From a virus: a DNA stretch of 64,000 nucleotides. Both the position numbers and the translations under genes were made by a program. Position 1 is the first letter of the stretch; each line of letters begins with the position of its first letter. The stretch lies in the IMG/VR virus record IMGVR_UViG_3300045911_000130, positions 39,464 through 103,463 of that record; one strand, given 5' to 3'. The notes under the pieces are model-generated. The model was not told the origin of the DNA. It ran no database searches and saw nothing but the letters and a program-made list of their open reading frames with translations. Of the stretch, positions 63,619 through 64,000 are shown piece after piece.

Positions 63619-64000
63619 ATGAATCAAGAGACGAGAGCGAGGATCGAGAGCATCATGGAGTACTTGAGAAAAACGAGTGTATGTGTGTTCCTGGGAGTAG
63701 CAATATGGGTGTTTGTGGAGCTTGCATTATGCGTGAGGCAGATTAGGAGAGAAGTGAGAGGGGTAGCAGGGCTTGGCGAGAGAGTCGAGAGGCAAGTGGG
63801 GGTAGCGAGTAAGGATGTGCAGTTTGAAGTACAGGAAGTTGCGCGAGAGTTAAAGGATACCCTACGGCAAGCAGGGGGATTAGCAAAGACGGGCCGGTTG
63901 GTGGTGGCGGGGGCGGGGCGGAGTATGAAGAGGCAGGAAGAGTATTGGGAGAGGTTGAGCCGGGAGAGCAGTCAGGTGGCTGGGGACATGAGGGTATTGG
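63619..64000 (+). CDS. Rightward membrane/coiled-coil protein, runs off the right edge
   Basis: The frame is open to the end of the window (127 residues seen, no stop). MNQETRARIESIMEYLRKTS precedes one membrane helix (VCVFLGVAIWVFVELALCV, ~22-40). A long charged coiled coil follows (IRREVRGVAGLGERVERQVG, VQFEVQEVARELKDTLRQAG). Arg codons here are mostly AGA or AGG, quite unlike the CGN codons elsewhere, so the gene may be foreign or belong to a different transcription strand with other base bias. It is the first gene of a rightward operon. The function is unknown. Confidence 0.6.
   Translation, partial: MNQETRARIESIMEYLRKTSVCVFLGVAIWVFVELALCVRQIRREVRGVAGLGERVERQVGVASKDVQFEVQEVARELKDTLRQAGGLAKTGRLVVAGAGRSMKRQEEYWERLSRESSQVAGDMRVL

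Noticed and set aside
63149-63619. 156-codon leftward ORF across the A-rich region
   Set aside because: The apparent repeats in its product (LFTP) come from the three DNA direct repeats; composition is odd and the region looks regulatory.
1-64000. tRNA genes
   Set aside because: I did not see a convincing cloverleaf or T-loop GTTC-containing segment between genes; a tRNAscan run would settle it.

Overview
This window is most of a tailed double-stranded DNA phage genome. I infer a podovirus-like virion. The structural genes run in the order portal C-terminus, scaffold, major capsid protein, three adaptor-like proteins, a giant nozzle-like tail protein, a pectate-lyase-fold tail spike, a GNAT-like protein and several large ejection-type proteins. 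I see no tail tube, sheath or tape-measure gene. The host is probably a Gram-negative bacterium with an exosortase system, because the phage carries a protein ending in a canonical PEP-CTERM sorting signal. Acidobacteria-like soil or freshwater hosts would fit, but the sequence does not prove this. No integrase, CI-like repressor, tRNA or CRISPR array was recognised. The terminase and the 5' end of the portal gene lie outside the window.

Layout: (1) 1-28.2 kb, rightward virion genes with many ATGA or TAATG stop/start overlaps, closed by a strong hairpin at 28.23 kb. (2) 28.3-30.8 kb, a leftward accessory block: small phage proteins, a PEP-CTERM protein, an HNH-AP2 endonuclease and a secreted protein. 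(3) 30.8-34.07 kb, a rightward DNA-methylation island flanked by duplicated segments. It holds a C5 methyltransferase, a 1.27-kb ORF overprinted on it, a truncated relic of another C5 methyltransferase and an N6-methyltransferase-like protein. (4) 34.0-38.85 kb, leftward surface-glycan and lysis genes: FkbM methyltransferase, two glycosyltransferases, a lipoprotein, a small membrane protein and an amidase endolysin. (5) 38.9-45.3 kb, leftward nucleases, DnaB-like helicase, CHC2 zinc-finger primase fragment and a replication initiator-like protein. (6) 45.3-45.5 kb, a divergent regulatory region rich in inverted repeats. (7) 46-51.9 kb, a recombination block: RHH regulator, DEAH helicase, PD-(D/E)XK exonuclease, KTSC protein and RecT/Bet-like annealing protein. 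(8) 51.9-56 kb, a Ycf46-like AAA+ ATPase with its partner proteins. (9) 56-62.9 kb, many small leftward early-type genes of unknown function. (10) 63.3-64 kb, a compositional break followed by a new rightward gene that runs off the edge.

Two features tie the window together. First, a short element, AGTACT followed by a fixed gap to a -35 box, recurs in front of operons in both arms, so one factor may control much of the genome. Several of these promoters sit so close to the ATG that leaderless mRNAs are predicted. Second, the accessory genes converge on the cell surface (PEP-CTERM protein, FkbM and glycosyltransferases, pectate-lyase spike) and on DNA modification (two methyltransferases, several nucleases). 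This suggests host-envelope remodelling plus genome protection. The most unusual single protein is the AAA+ ATPase at 54.3-56.0 kb: its Walker B segment comes before the Walker A loop, and it sits with DUF1257-like, DUF2997-like and DUF3150-like partners.
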